Assembly (NCBI RefSeq): GCF_000331775.1
Contig: NZ_CAPJ01000058.1
Coordinates: 1-25,317, forward strand
Reading direction: 5' to 3'
DNA from: Xanthomonas translucens pv. translucens DSM 18974
Lineage (GTDB): Bacteria; Pseudomonadota; Gammaproteobacteria; Xanthomonadales; Xanthomonadaceae
Length of the DNA: 25,317 bases
The position numbers and the translations under genes were made by a program. Positions 1 through 8,596 of this stretch are shown here, in pieces (the first letter of the stretch is position 1; each line of letters begins with the position of its first letter). The notes under the pieces were generated by a model that saw only the letters and a list, made by a program, of their open reading frames with translations, made no database searches and was not told the DNA's origin.

Positions 1-515
1 GGCGCAGCGGCGTTGCCGTTGCCGCCCTTGCCGGCGGCCGCGGACGGCGCGGTATCGCCCGGCGCAGCCGGCACCACGTCCAGCGACGCGGTGCTGGGGC
101 CGTCCTCGGCGAAATGGGTGCGGGTCGCGTACCATACCGGCACCGCCAGTCCGGCTGTGATCACCACGTACACCAGGCGCCGGGTGGCGCTTTCGAGCAT
201 GCGCCGCAGCGGCGGCGTATGCGTGTGGCTGATCAACTCCACCGGCTGCACCGGCGCGATGTGCGCGCTGGCCAGCAGCGGATCCAGATCCACCCCGAGC
301 AGGCGCGCATAGCTGCGCAGCTGGCCGCGCACGAACACCGGCGCACCGAGGCGCTCCCATTGCTCGGTTTCCAATGCACGGATCACGTGCAGCGGCATGC
401 GCAAGCGGCTACCGACGTCGTCGATGCTCAGGCCGGCGGCTTCGCGCGCTTCGCGGAGCTGTTGCCCGCAACCTTTGGCGCCGTCGAAAGCGTTCGGATT
501 GGAATCACTGATCAC
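1..515 (-). CDS. rodZ: RodZ-like cell-shape protein, N-terminal part (runs off the left edge)
   Basis: The frame translates from a GTG at 515 down to the window edge, giving 171 codons of a longer protein. Residues about 15-85 form a helix-turn-helix domain of the RodZ type, with the family pattern LREARE then PLHVIRALE and FVRGQLRSYARLLG. A basic stretch (PPLRRMLESATRR) precedes one membrane segment at about 114-130, followed by a Pro/Ala/Gly-rich linker. RodZ proteins use the cytoplasmic HTH domain to contact MreB and carry a periplasmic C-terminal domain, which lies outside the window. The GTG overlaps the TGA of pilF by four bases (GTGA), which suggests translational coupling and decides the start; an in-frame stop lies three codons upstream. 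The rlmN-pilF-rodZ order is conserved in gammaproteobacteria and usually continues into ispG. Confidence 0.85.
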   Translation of the reverse strand, partial: MISDSNPNAFDGAKGCGQQLREAREAAGLSIDDVGSRLRMPLHVIRALETEQWERLGAPVFVRGQLRSYARLLGVDLDPLLASAHIAPVQPVELISHTHTPPLRRMLESATRRLVYVVITAGLAVPVWYATRTHFAEDGPSTASLDVVPAAPGDTAPSAAAGKGGNGNAAA

Positions 516-1330
516 AATGCACTAGCCCCGGGAGTGGTGGTCGCGGCATCGGGAAACTCCTTGCGCAACCGCTGTTGGTAACGGCCGGCAGCAGCCATGT
601 CGCCCAGCCCTTGTTCAATCTGAATCGCAAGTTGTAACACGGATGCAGTGGCCGGCGCAGCCGACAGACGCCGTTCGGAGAAGGCGCGCGCCTCGAAAAA
701 GCGCGTCTGCGCCGCTTCGTCGCGCGCCATCGCTTCCAGCGCGTAGGCATTGTCCGGCTGCAGCGCCAGCGCCTTGCGCAAGTCGCGTACGCCGCGTTCG
801 CGCTGGCCGATCTGCAACGCGCAACCGCCGGCATTGGCCAGGGCCGATGCCGGCGTGGCGTAGCCGGGGGCCGCCAGCGCGCGATCGAACCACTGCAGCG
901 ATTCGGCGATGGCGCCGTTGGCGCACAGCCAGGCGCCGTAGTTGTTCAAGGTCTCGCCGCGGTTCGGCGCCAGTTCGGCCGCCTTGCGGTAATGCTCGCC
1001 GGCGGTGACGGCATCGCCGCGGCGCCCGGCGACCACCGCCAGCAGCGTGTGCGCCTGCACCGAATCCGGCGCCAGCGCCAAGGCCTTGCGCGCATGGTCC
1101 GCGGCGCCGGCCAGATCGCCGCCGCTGAGCCGGTTGCCGGCCAGGCCCAGCTGTTCCTGCAGCGCATAGCGCGCCTTGACCTGACCGTTGTCGCGGAAAT
1201 CGTAGTCCGGCGCCACCTGCTCGACACTGCGCAGCTTGCCCGGCTTGCTGCTGCGTCCAGCGCAGGCCGACAGCGCCAGCAGCGCCGCGACCGACAGCGC
1301 GATGGACAGGGCGTGTCTAGGCCGCCGCAT
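512..1330 (-). CDS. pilF: PilF/PilW-type type IV pilus biogenesis lipoprotein (TPR)
   Basis: The product has 272 aa. It starts with a lipoprotein signal peptide (hydrophobic core at about 7-21, lipobox LSAC with the modified Cys at 23) and is otherwise built of tetratricopeptide repeats, for example the helices around [21 protein letters not shown]. PilF is the outer-membrane pilotin that helps PilQ secretin subunits insert and multimerise for type IV pili. The ATG at 1330 lies inside rlmN, so the two genes overlap by 14 bases, and the TGA overlaps the GTG of rodZ by four. This points to one coupled operon. The gene order matches Pseudomonas and Xanthomonas, which supports PilF over other TPR lipoproteins such as BamD or NlpI. 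Length is slightly above the roughly 250 aa usual for PilF. Confidence 0.88.
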   Translation of the reverse strand: MRRPRHALSIALSVAALLALSACAGRSSKPGKLRSVEQVAPDYDFRDNGQVKARYALQEQLGLAGNRLSGGDLAGAADHARKALALAPDSVQAHTLLAVVAGRRGDAVTAGEHYRKAAELAPNRGETLNNYGAWLCANGAIAESLQWFDRALAAPGYATPASALANAGGCALQIGQRERGVRDLRKALALQPDNAYALEAMARDEAAQTRFFEARAFSERRLSAAPATASVLQLAIQIEQGLGDMAAAGRYQQRLRKEFPDAATTTPGASAL

Positions 1331-2522
1331 CCCGGTCCGCCTGGGTCTGCAACTGGCGCTGGAAATCGGCCTGGCGGCGGGTGCGGTCCAGCACCTGCCC
1401 CTTGAGCTGACCGCAGGCCGCGTCGATGTCGTCGCCGCGCGTGCGCCGCACCATGGTCAGCACCTGCGCATCGAGCAGGATCTTCTGGAACGCACGGATT
1501 TCCGTTTCGCCGGAGCGCTCGTAGCGCGTGCCCGGGAACGGATTGAACGGGATCAGGTTGACCTTGCCGGCGTTCGCGGCCTGCACCGCGTTGTCGAACT
1601 GGCGCATCAGCCGCGCCAGCTGCCGCGCATGCTCGGGCTGATCGTTGATGCCCTTCATCAGCGTGTATTCGAAGGTCACCGACTCGCGCCGCTTGTTGGC
1701 GCGCAGGTAGCGCGCGCAGGCGGCCATCAGTTCGGCGACCGGGTACTTCTTGTTCAGCGGCACCAGCGTCTCGCGCAGCGCGTCGTCGGCCGCATGCAGC
1801 GACACCGCCAGCGACACGTCGCTCTCGGTGGACAGGCGATCGATCATCGGCACCAGGCCGGAGGTGGACAGCGTGACCCGCTTGTTGGCCAGGCCGTAGC
1901 CGAGGTCGTCGCGCATCACACTCATCGCGCGCACGACGTTGTCGAAATTCATCAGCGGCTCGCCCATGCCCATCATCACCACGTTGGTGAGACGGCGCTG
2001 CTGATGCGGCACGTTGCCCAGATGCCGCGCCGCGACCCACACCTGGCCGACGATCTCGGCGGTGGACAGGTTACGGTTGAAGCCCTGGGTGGCGGTCGAA
2101 CAGAACGTGCAGTTCAATGCGCAGCCGACCTGGGAGGACACGCACAGCGTGCCGCGGCCCTTGTCGGGGATGTACACCGCCTCGATCGCGTTCTTGCCGT
2201 CGCTGCCCATGGCCAGCAGCCATTTGTGGGTGCCGTCGGTGGACGGCTTGTCGAACACGATGTTGGGGACGACGACCTCGGCATGCTGCTGCAGCTTGGC
2301 CCGCAGCGCCTTGCCGAGATCGGTCATCTGGTCGAAGTCGGTGACGTAGCGATGGTGGATCCACTTCATCACCTGGTGGGCGCGGTAGCGCGCTTCGCCA
2401 AGCGTGTCGGCGAAGAAGCGCTCCAGGCCCTCGCGATCGAGGTCGAGCAGGTTCTGCTTGGCGGCCGCACCGGTCCGGATCGGATCGGCGAGCGCCAACG
2501 GCGTGTGGACGACCTCGTTCAC
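1317..2522 (-). CDS. rlmN: RlmN, dual-specificity 23S rRNA/tRNA adenine-C2 methyltransferase (radical SAM)
   Basis: The product has 401 aa. RlmN methylates C2 of A2503 in 23S rRNA and of A37 in some tRNAs. The radical-SAM [4Fe-4S] motif CX3CX2C is at Cys134, Cys138 and Cys141, in the family context [16 protein letters not shown]. Cys127 matches the conserved upstream cysteine. Cys370, in [10 protein letters not shown], matches the cysteine that is transiently methylated during catalysis (Cys355 in E. coli). The start is a GTG at 2522, preceded by a good Shine-Dalgarno (AGAGGT, about 5 bases upstream). Only 9 bases separate it from the ndk stop, so it is very likely cotranscribed with ndk. The C-terminal tail after the catalytic Cys is rich in Arg and Gln. 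Confidence 0.97.
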   Translation of the reverse strand: MNEVVHTPLALADPIRTGAAAKQNLLDLDREGLERFFADTLGEARYRAHQVMKWIHHRYVTDFDQMTDLGKALRAKLQQHAEVVVPNIVFDKPSTDGTHKWLLAMGSDGKNAIEAVYIPDKGRGTLCVSSQVGCALNCTFCSTATQGFNRNLSTAEIVGQVWVAARHLGNVPHQQRRLTNVVMMGMGEPLMNFDNVVRAMSVMRDDLGYGLANKRVTLSTSGLVPMIDRLSTESDVSLAVSLHAADDALRETLVPLNKKYPVAELMAACARYLRANKRRESVTFEYTLMKGINDQPEHARQLARLMRQFDNAVQAANAGKVNLIPFNPFPGTRYERSGETEIRAFQKILLDAQVLTMVRRTRGDDIDAACGQLKGQVLDRTRRQADFQRQLQTQADRDAAA

Positions 2523-2531
2523 GATGACCTC

Positions 2532-2957
2532 TTAGCGCGAAACCACTTCGGTGGCGGCGAAGAAATACGCCACTTCGTTGGCGGCGTTCTCGACCGAATC
2601 GGAACCGTGCGCGGCGTTGGCGTCGATCGAGTCGGCGAAATCGGCGCGGATGGTGCCGGGCGCGGCGTCCTTCGGATTGGTGGCGCCGAGCAGGTCGCGG
2701 TGCGCAGCCACGGCGTTCTCGCCTTCCAGCGCCTGGATCATCACCGGGCCGGAGATCATGAACTCGACCAGCGCGTTGAAGAACGGACGCTCGCGATGCA
2801 CGGCGTAGAAGCCCTCGGCCTCGCGGCGCGACAGCTGCTTGTACTTGGCGGCCACGACCTTCAGGCCAGCCTTCTCGAAGCGGGAATAGATCTCGCCGAT
2901 GACGTTCTTGGCGACGGCATCGGGCTTGATGATGGACAGGGTGCGCTCCAGCGCCAT
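2532..2957 (-). CDS. ndk: Nucleoside diphosphate kinase
   Basis: The 141-aa length is typical for the bacterial enzyme. It transfers the gamma phosphate from ATP to other (d)NDPs through a phosphohistidine. The active-site His117 lies in the signature NAAHGSDS, and the N-terminus ([12 protein letters not shown]) and the [14 protein letters not shown] loop are family hallmarks. ATG 2957 has a Shine-Dalgarno GGAGA seven bases upstream. It is the first gene of the minus-strand run ndk-rlmN-pilF-rodZ. Its 5' region contains a terminator-like hairpin and a possible promoter, described separately. Confidence 0.98.
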   Translation of the reverse strand: MALERTLSIIKPDAVAKNVIGEIYSRFEKAGLKVVAAKYKQLSRREAEGFYAVHRERPFFNALVEFMISGPVMIQALEGENAVAAHRDLLGATNPKDAAPGTIRADFADSIDANAAHGSDSVENAANEVAYFFAATEVVSR

Positions 2958-2999
2958 GGGAAGTTCTCCGTTGGGCGGGCCACTAGATCAGTCGGCCCG

Positions 3000-3027
3000 A
3001 GGTTAGCATGAAAAAAACCCGCGTCAA
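3000..3027 (-). promoter_or_regulatory. Candidate ndk promoter overlapping the hairpin
   Basis: On the minus strand a TTGACG (-35, 5 of 6 matches to the sigma-70 consensus) at 3027-3022 is followed after 16 bases by TAACCT (-10, 3 of 6) at 3005-3000. A start site near 2993 would give a leader of about 36 bases to the ndk ATG. The weak -10 makes this tentative. The -35 lies in the loop and second arm of the hairpin at 3018-3035. Confidence 0.35.
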
Positions 3028-3035
3028 AACGCGGG
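3011..3035 (-). terminator. Intrinsic-terminator-like hairpin facing ndk
   Basis: CCCGCGT (3018-3024) pairs perfectly with ACGCGGG (3029-3035) around a CAAA loop. Read on the minus strand the hairpin is followed directly by seven Ts (complement of 3011-3017), the standard form of a rho-independent terminator. No minus-strand gene lies upstream of it: the next gene to the right is on the plus strand. It may end an unannotated small RNA, attenuate ndk transcription, or stop antisense transcription from the psrA side. Confidence 0.65.
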
Positions 3036-3046
3036 CTTAGCCAGAA

Positions 3047-3075
3047 TTGCGATGGACAATTCTATCCAATCGCAA
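3047..3075 (-). other. Strong stem-loop between ndk and the TetR gene
   Basis: TTGCGATGGA (3047-3056) pairs with TCC-A-ATCGCAA (3065-3075), a 10-bp stem with one bulged base and an 8-base loop. It sits 12 bases from the terminator-like hairpin, so a minus-strand transcript would carry both structures. The strand assignment is inferred from that neighbour; a DNA-level role is also possible. Confidence 0.4.
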
Positions 3076-3118
3076 CGTGATTTGCACGGCCGCCGGCAGA
3101 ATGGTGCTGCATTGCAGC

Positions 3119-3162
3119 ATGACGCAGGCGGATGCCAGGCCTAGACTCAAACAATCGTTTGA
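3119..3162 (+). promoter_or_regulatory. psrA promoter with PsrA-type operator palindrome
   Basis: ATGACG (3119-3124, 4 of 6) and TAGACT (3142-3147, 4 of 6), spaced by 17 bases, form a plausible sigma-70 promoter. Directly after the -10 lies the palindrome TCAAAC-AATC-GTTTGA (3147-3162), with perfect 6-base arms. It would cover the predicted start site near 3154. The palindrome fits the published PsrA consensus as I recall it, (G/C)AAAC-N2-4-GTTT(G/C). Autorepression is inferred from this geometry. Confidence 0.6.
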
Positions 3163-3179
3163 TTGATTCTGGCGGCCGT

Positions 3180-3812
3180 ATGGCAAAGCAAGCGCACTTC
3201 TCGACCAAGGACCGCATCCTCAGCGCGGCCGAGGAACTGTTCGCCCAGCACGGCTTTTCCGGCACATCGCTGCGCCAGGTCACCAGCCAGGCCGACGTCA
3301 ACATCGCCGCGGTGAACTACCACTTCGGCTCCAAGGAAAACCTGGTCAACGAGGTGTTTCGGCGGCGCATGGACGAGATGACCTCGGCGCGCCTGACACA
3401 GCTGGAAACCGCGCAGCGCACGTATCCGGGCCAACTCGGGCCGGTGCTGGCGGCGTTCGTGGAGCCGGCACTGGCGATGGCCAAGGACCGCCAGAGCGGT
3501 GGCGCCTTCGTGCGCGTGATCGCCCGCGCCTATGCCGAAAAGAACGACAGCCTGCGCCAGTTCCTGTCCGACCACTACGGCCACGTGCTGCGCGAATTCG
3601 GCAAGGCCATCGCCGTCTGCGCGCCCGAACTAAGCAAGGAAGAACTGTACTGGCGCTTGGACTTCCTGGCCGGCGCGCTGACCTACGCCATGGCCGACTT
3701 CGGCCTGATCAAGCGTCCCGCCGGGGTCAGCGAAGGCGCGCATCGCGCCCATGCCGCGCGCGAACTGATCCGTTTTGCCGAGGCGGGCTTCCTGGCCCGC
3801 TCCGCGCCGTAA
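3180..3812 (+). CDS. psrA: PsrA-like TetR-family repressor of fatty-acid oxidation
   Basis: The product has 210 aa from the ATG at 3180. The N-terminal TetR DNA-binding domain covers about residues 8-58, with the pattern RILSAAEELFAQHGF then AAVNYHFGSKENLV. This is very close to Pseudomonas PsrA, a TetR regulator released from DNA by long-chain acyl-CoA or fatty acids. The rest is a helical ligand-binding and dimerisation domain. An in-frame ATG at 3132 exists, but the operator palindrome and the predicted transcription start (about 3154) lie downstream of it, so 3180 is the better start even though its Shine-Dalgarno is weak. The gene sits 59 bases upstream of a beta-oxidation gene pair with no visible terminator between, as expected for a local regulator cotranscribed with its targets. 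The effector is inferred, not shown. Confidence 0.85.
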   Translation: MAKQAHFSTKDRILSAAEELFAQHGFSGTSLRQVTSQADVNIAAVNYHFGSKENLVNEVFRRRMDEMTSARLTQLETAQRTYPGQLGPVLAAFVEPALAMAKDRQSGGAFVRVIARAYAEKNDSLRQFLSDHYGHVLREFGKAIAVCAPELSKEELYWRLDFLAGALTYAMADFGLIKRPAGVSEGAHRAHAARELIRFAEAGFLARSAP

Positions 3813-3871
3813 TTCCGCAAGAACCGTCCTGTCCACATCCCGCAATCGTTGACCCACAGAGGCTGATCGCT

Positions 3872-6244
3872 ATGTCCAACCCCCTGCTAGTCCGCCGTGC
3901 TGCCGTCCTGGGCGCGGGCGTGATGGGCGCGCAGATCGCTGCGCACCTGACCAACGCCGGCGTCGACACCGTCCTGTTCGACCTTCCTGCCAAGGACGGC
4001 CATCCCGACGGCATCGTGCTCAAGGCCATCGCCAACCTGACCAAGCTGAGCCCCGCCCCGCTCGCCAGCGCCACCCTGGCCGAGGCGATCACGCCGGCCA
4101 ACTACGCCTCCGGCCTGGAACAGCTGCGCGGCTGCGACCTGATCATCGAAGCCATCGCCGAGCGCATGGACTGGAAGCAGGACCTGTACAAGAAGATCGC
4201 CCCGTTCGTGGCCGATCACGCGGTGCTGGCCTCCAACACCTCCGGGCTGGGCATCAACGCGCTGTCCGACGTGCTGCCCGAGCAACTGCGCCACCGCTTC
4301 TGCGGCGTGCATTTCTTCAATCCGCCGCGCTACATGCACCTGGCCGAGCTGATCCCGGCCAAGGGCACCGATGCGGCGGTGCTGGAAGGCCTGGAAGCGT
4401 TCCTGGTCACCACCCTGGGCAAGGGCGTGGTCTATGCCAAGGACACCCCGAACTTCATCGGCAACCGCATCGGCGTGTTCTCGATCCTGTCCACCATCCA
4501 CCACACCGCGCAGTCCGGCCTGGGCTTCGACGAAGTGGACGCGCTGACCGGCCCGCTGGTCGGGCGCCCGAAGTCGGCGACCTACCGCACCTCCGACGTG
4601 GTCGGCCTGGACACCATGGCCCACGTCATCAAGACCATGGCCGACACCCTGCCCGACGATCCGTGGCACCAGTACTTCGCCTCGCCGAAGTGGCTGGACG
4701 CGCTGATCGCCAAGGGCGCGCTCGGCCAGAAGGTCGGCGCCGGCATCTTCCGCAAGGTCGGCAAGGACATCGTGGTGCTGGACCTGGAGAAGCAGGACTA
4801 CCGCCCGGCCGACCGCACCGCGGCGCCGGACGTGGTCGAGATCCTGAAGATCAAGAACCCGGCGGAGAAGTTCGCCAAGCTGCGCGAGAGCCAGCACCCG
4901 CAGGCGCAGTTCCTGTGGGCGACGTTCCGCGACCTGTTCCACTACAGCGCCTACCACCTGGCCGACATCGCCGAGACCGCGCGCGACGTGGACCTGGCGA
5001 TCCGCTGGGGCTACGGCTGGTCGTTGGGTCCGTTCGAGACCTGGCAGGCCGCCGGCTGGAAGCAGGTCGCGCAGTGGATCGCCGACGACATCGTGGCCGG
5101 CAAGGCCATGTCCAGCGCACCGCTGCCGGACTGGGTGTTCGACGGCCGCGACGGCGTCCATGCTGCCGAAGGCAGCTACAGCCCGGCGCGCAACGCCAAG
5201 CTGCCGCGCTTGGCCCTGCCGGTGTACCAGCGCCAGCGCTTCCCCGATCCGCTGCTGGGCGAGACCTTCGCGCCGGGCGAGACCGTGTTCGAGAACGACG
5301 GCCTGCGCCTGTGGCACGACGGTGACGACATCGCCGTGGTCAGCTTCAAGACCAAGATGAATACCGTGTCCGACCAGGTGCTCGACGGCCTGCAGGAAGC
5401 GGTCGGCCGCGCCGAGAAGGACTTCAAGGGCCTGGTGCTGTGGCAGCACAAGGAACCCTTCTCCGCCGGCGCCGATCTGGCCGGCGCGCTGGGCCTGCTG
5501 CAGGCCGGCAAGGTCGATGCGTTCGAGGCGATGGTCGCCAACTTCCAGGCCACCAGCCAGCGCATCAAGTATTCGCTGGTGCCGGTGGTCGCGGCGGTGC
5601 GCGGCCTGGCCCTGGGCGGCGGCTGCGAATTCCAGATGCACAGCGCCAAGACCGTGGCCGCGCTGGAGAGCTACATCGGCCTGGTCGAGGCCGGCGTCGG
5701 CCTGCTGCCGGCCGGCGGCGGTCTGAAGGAGATCGCGGTGCGCGCCTCGCAGGCGGCCGGTCCGGGCGGCGACGTGTTCGCCGAGCTGAAGAAGACCTTT
5801 GAGACCGTGGCGATGGCCAAGGTTTCCACCTCGGCGGTCAACGCCAAGGAACTGGGCCTGCTGCGCGGCACCGACAAGGTCGTGTTCAACAGCTACGAGG
5901 CGCTGTACATCGCCAAGGCCGAAGCGCGCGCGCTGGCCGAGAGCGGCTACCGCCCGCCGCTGCCGGCACGCCGCATCCAGGTCGCCGGCGACGTCGGCAT
6001 CGCCACCTTCAAGATGCTGCTGGTCAACATGCTGGAAGGCCGCTTCATCAGCGACTACGACTACGAGATCGCCACCCGCATCGCGACCGTGCTGTGCGGC
6101 GGCGAAGTCGATCGCGGCGCGCTGGTGGACGAAGAGTGGCTGCTCAAGCTCGAGCGCAAGCACTTCGTCGAACTGGCCCAGCAGGAAAAGACCCAGGCGC
6201 GGATCGGGCACATGCTCAAGACGGGTAAGCCGTTGAGGAACTGA
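3872..6244 (+). CDS. fadN: FadN-type 3-hydroxyacyl-CoA dehydrogenase / enoyl-CoA hydratase
   Basis: The product has 790 aa, close to Bacillus FadN (about 789). It catalyses two successive beta-oxidation steps, hydration of enoyl-CoA and oxidation of 3-hydroxyacyl-CoA with NAD+. The NAD-binding loop GAGVMG is at residues 14-19. Catalytic dehydrogenase residues are visible as Ser124 (SNTSG), His147 (HFFNP), Glu159 and Asn198 (NFIGNR). The hydratase domain is C-terminal, with an SAGADLAG oxyanion segment near residue 535, GGGCEF with Glu586, and GLVEAG with Glu606; the 20-residue spacing matches the two catalytic glutamates of crotonases. Domain order is therefore reversed relative to E. coli FadB and FadJ. 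The only Shine-Dalgarno candidate, GAGG, lies about nine bases before the ATG, so it is rather far. It is followed by the thiolase, with which it should work. Confidence 0.93.
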   Translation: MSNPLLVRRAAVLGAGVMGAQIAAHLTNAGVDTVLFDLPAKDGHPDGIVLKAIANLTKLSPAPLASATLAEAITPANYASGLEQLRGCDLIIEAIAERMDWKQDLYKKIAPFVADHAVLASNTSGLGINALSDVLPEQLRHRFCGVHFFNPPRYMHLAELIPAKGTDAAVLEGLEAFLVTTLGKGVVYAKDTPNFIGNRIGVFSILSTIHHTAQSGLGFDEVDALTGPLVGRPKSATYRTSDVVGLDTMAHVIKTMADTLPDDPWHQYFASPKWLDALIAKGALGQKVGAGIFRKVGKDIVVLDLEKQDYRPADRTAAPDVVEILKIKNPAEKFAKLRESQHPQAQFLWATFRDLFHYSAYHLADIAETARDVDLAIRWGYGWSLGPFETWQAAGWKQVAQWIADDIVAGKAMSSAPLPDWVFDGRDGVHAAEGSYSPARNAKLPRLALPVYQRQRFPDPLLGETFAPGETVFENDGLRLWHDGDDIAVVSFKTKMNTVSDQVLDGLQEAVGRAEKDFKGLVLWQHKEPFSAGADLAGALGLLQAGKVDAFEAMVANFQATSQRIKYSLVPVVAAVRGLALGGGCEFQMHSAKTVAALESYIGLVEAGVGLLPAGGGLKEIAVRASQAAGPGGDVFAELKKTFETVAMAKVSTSAVNAKELGLLRGTDKVVFNSYEALYIAKAEARALAESGYRPPLPARRIQVAGDVGIATFKMLLVNMLEGRFISDYDYEIATRIATVLCGGEVDRGALVDEEWLLKLERKHFVELAQQEKTQARIGHMLKTGKPLRN

Positions 6245-6251
6245 TTGAAGA

Positions 6252-6334
6252 CGGGACTCGGGACTCGGGACTCGGAAACTCAAAAGCGCGCTTTGGCGGC
6301 TCTTGCTTTTCCGAGTCCCGAGTCACGGGTCCCG
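6252..6334. repeat. GGGACTC heptamer repeats forming a large inverted repeat
   Basis: Just over three copies of the heptamer CGGGACT at 6252-6275 face a degenerate inverted array at 6311-6334. The core is a perfect 17-bp inverted repeat, GACTCGGGACTCGGAAA (6262-6278) with its complement at 6308-6324. The spacer holds a 12-base perfect palindrome, AAAGCGCGCTTT (6283-6294). It fills most of the 125-base gap between fadN and fadA. There is no T-run, so it is not a standard terminator; an RNA hairpin affecting fadA expression or mRNA decay is possible. Similar heptamer arrays are, from memory, common between Xanthomonas genes. Confidence 0.85.
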
Positions 6335-6369
6335 AACCAGCAAACTTCCAGCCATTCGAGACTCCCCAA

Positions 6370-7575
<1,206 letters not shown>

Positions 7576-7594
7576 GCGGCGCGTTTGGGCAACG

Positions 7595-7622
7595 AAAAAG
7601 GGCAGCCCAGGCTGCCCTTTTT
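7595..7622. terminator. Bidirectional intrinsic terminator between fadA and galU
   Basis: AAAAAGGGCAGCC (7595-7607) pairs with GGCTGCCCTTTTT (7610-7622). The stem is flanked by five As on one side and five Ts on the other, so it can stop transcription from both directions. It sits 20 bases after the fadA stop and 77 bases after the end of galU, exactly where the two convergent units meet. Confidence 0.92.
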
Positions 7623-7699
7623 CTTGCATCGGCGGGTGCGCTGCCGAACCCCGTACGCAACGCGGCGGACCCGCGCGCTTCGGCAGCCTCGCCGTGCGT

Positions 7700-8596
7700 T
7701 TACTTGCTGCCGGCGTCCACGTCGGCCAGCGCACGACGCATCATGTCCTGCGCCGGCTTGCTCAGCTTCTCGTGCTCCAGCGCATAGCGGATGGTCGCCT
7801 CGATCAGGCCGATATGGGTGCCGCAGTCGAAGCGGGTGCCCTCGAAACGGTAGGCATGCACCGGATCGCTCTCGATCAGCGCGGCGATCGCGTCGGTCAG
7901 CTGGATCTCGCCGCCGGCGCCCGGCACCGTCTTTTCCAGCAGATCGAAGATCTTGGAACTGAGCACATAGCGGCCGACCACGGCCAGGTCGCTCGGCGCA
8001 TCGGCCGGCTTGGGCTTCTCGACGATCGCGGTGATCTTGCCTTCGCTGCCGTCGAACGCCTCGGTGGCAACGATGCCATAGCTGCCGGTACTCTCGTGCG
8101 GCACGTCCTGCACGGCGATCACGCTGGCGCCGGAGCGCTCGGCCACGTCGGCCATCTGCGTCAACGCGCCGGGGCCGCGGTTCCAGATCAGGTCGTCGGG
8201 CAGCAGCACCGCGAACGGCTCGTCGCCGATGATCGACTTGGCGCACAGCACCGCATGGCCGAGGCCGAGCGCTTCGGCCTGGGTCACGAAGATCGCGCGC
8301 ACCCCGTTGGGCAGCACGTGGCGCACCAGTTCCAGCTGCTCGAGCTTGCCGGCGCGTTCGAGCTTCTGTTCCAGCTCGTAGGCCTTGTCGAAATAGTCCG
8401 CAACCGCATGCTTGTAGCGGTTGGTAACGAAAATGAGGGTGTCGCAACCGGCCTCGATCGCCTCGTCCACGGCGTACTGGATCAACGGCCGATCGATGAT
8501 CGGCAGCATTTCCTTGGGCACCGTCTTGGTGGCGGGGAGGAAGCGGGTACCCAGACCTGCAACCGGGAAAACTGCCTTGCGGATTCTCTTGCTCAT
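7700..8596 (-). CDS. galU: UTP-glucose-1-phosphate uridylyltransferase
   Basis: The product has 298 aa, typical for bacterial GalU. It makes UDP-glucose from UTP and glucose-1-phosphate, a precursor for LPS core, O-antigen and exopolysaccharide (xanthan in Xanthomonas). The nucleotide-binding loop AGLGTRFLPATK is at residues 13-24 and is followed by KEMLPIIDRPLIQY. LLPDDLI, EKPKP and the C-terminal FDCGTHIG pattern complete the family signature. The ATG at 8596 shares its first base with the TGA of the upstream dehydratase gene (TGATG), and a Shine-Dalgarno AGAAGG lies inside that gene, so the two are probably translationally coupled. It is the last gene of the long minus-strand run and ends before the bidirectional terminator. 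Confidence 0.97.
   Translation of the reverse strand: MSKRIRKAVFPVAGLGTRFLPATKTVPKEMLPIIDRPLIQYAVDEAIEAGCDTLIFVTNRYKHAVADYFDKAYELEQKLERAGKLEQLELVRHVLPNGVRAIFVTQAEALGLGHAVLCAKSIIGDEPFAVLLPDDLIWNRGPGALTQMADVAERSGASVIAVQDVPHESTGSYGIVATEAFDGSEGKITAIVEKPKPADAPSDLAVVGRYVLSSKIFDLLEKTVPGAGGEIQLTDAIAALIESDPVHAYRFEGTRFDCGTHIGLIEATIRYALEHEKLSKPAQDMMRRALADVDAGSK

Noticed and set aside
1236..3011. 591-codon plus-strand open frame across rlmN and ndk
   Set aside because: It runs antisense through two certain genes and its translation is compositionally biased without domains.
3132..3179. Upstream ATG start for the TetR gene
   Set aside because: The predicted transcription start and the operator lie downstream of it, and family similarity begins after 3180.
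3887..6283. 798-codon open frame on the minus strand, opposite fadN
   Set aside because: The translation is low-complexity (rich in Gln, His, Val, Arg, Gly), has no family motif and mirrors a well-supported gene. High GC at third positions of fadN removes stops from this frame.
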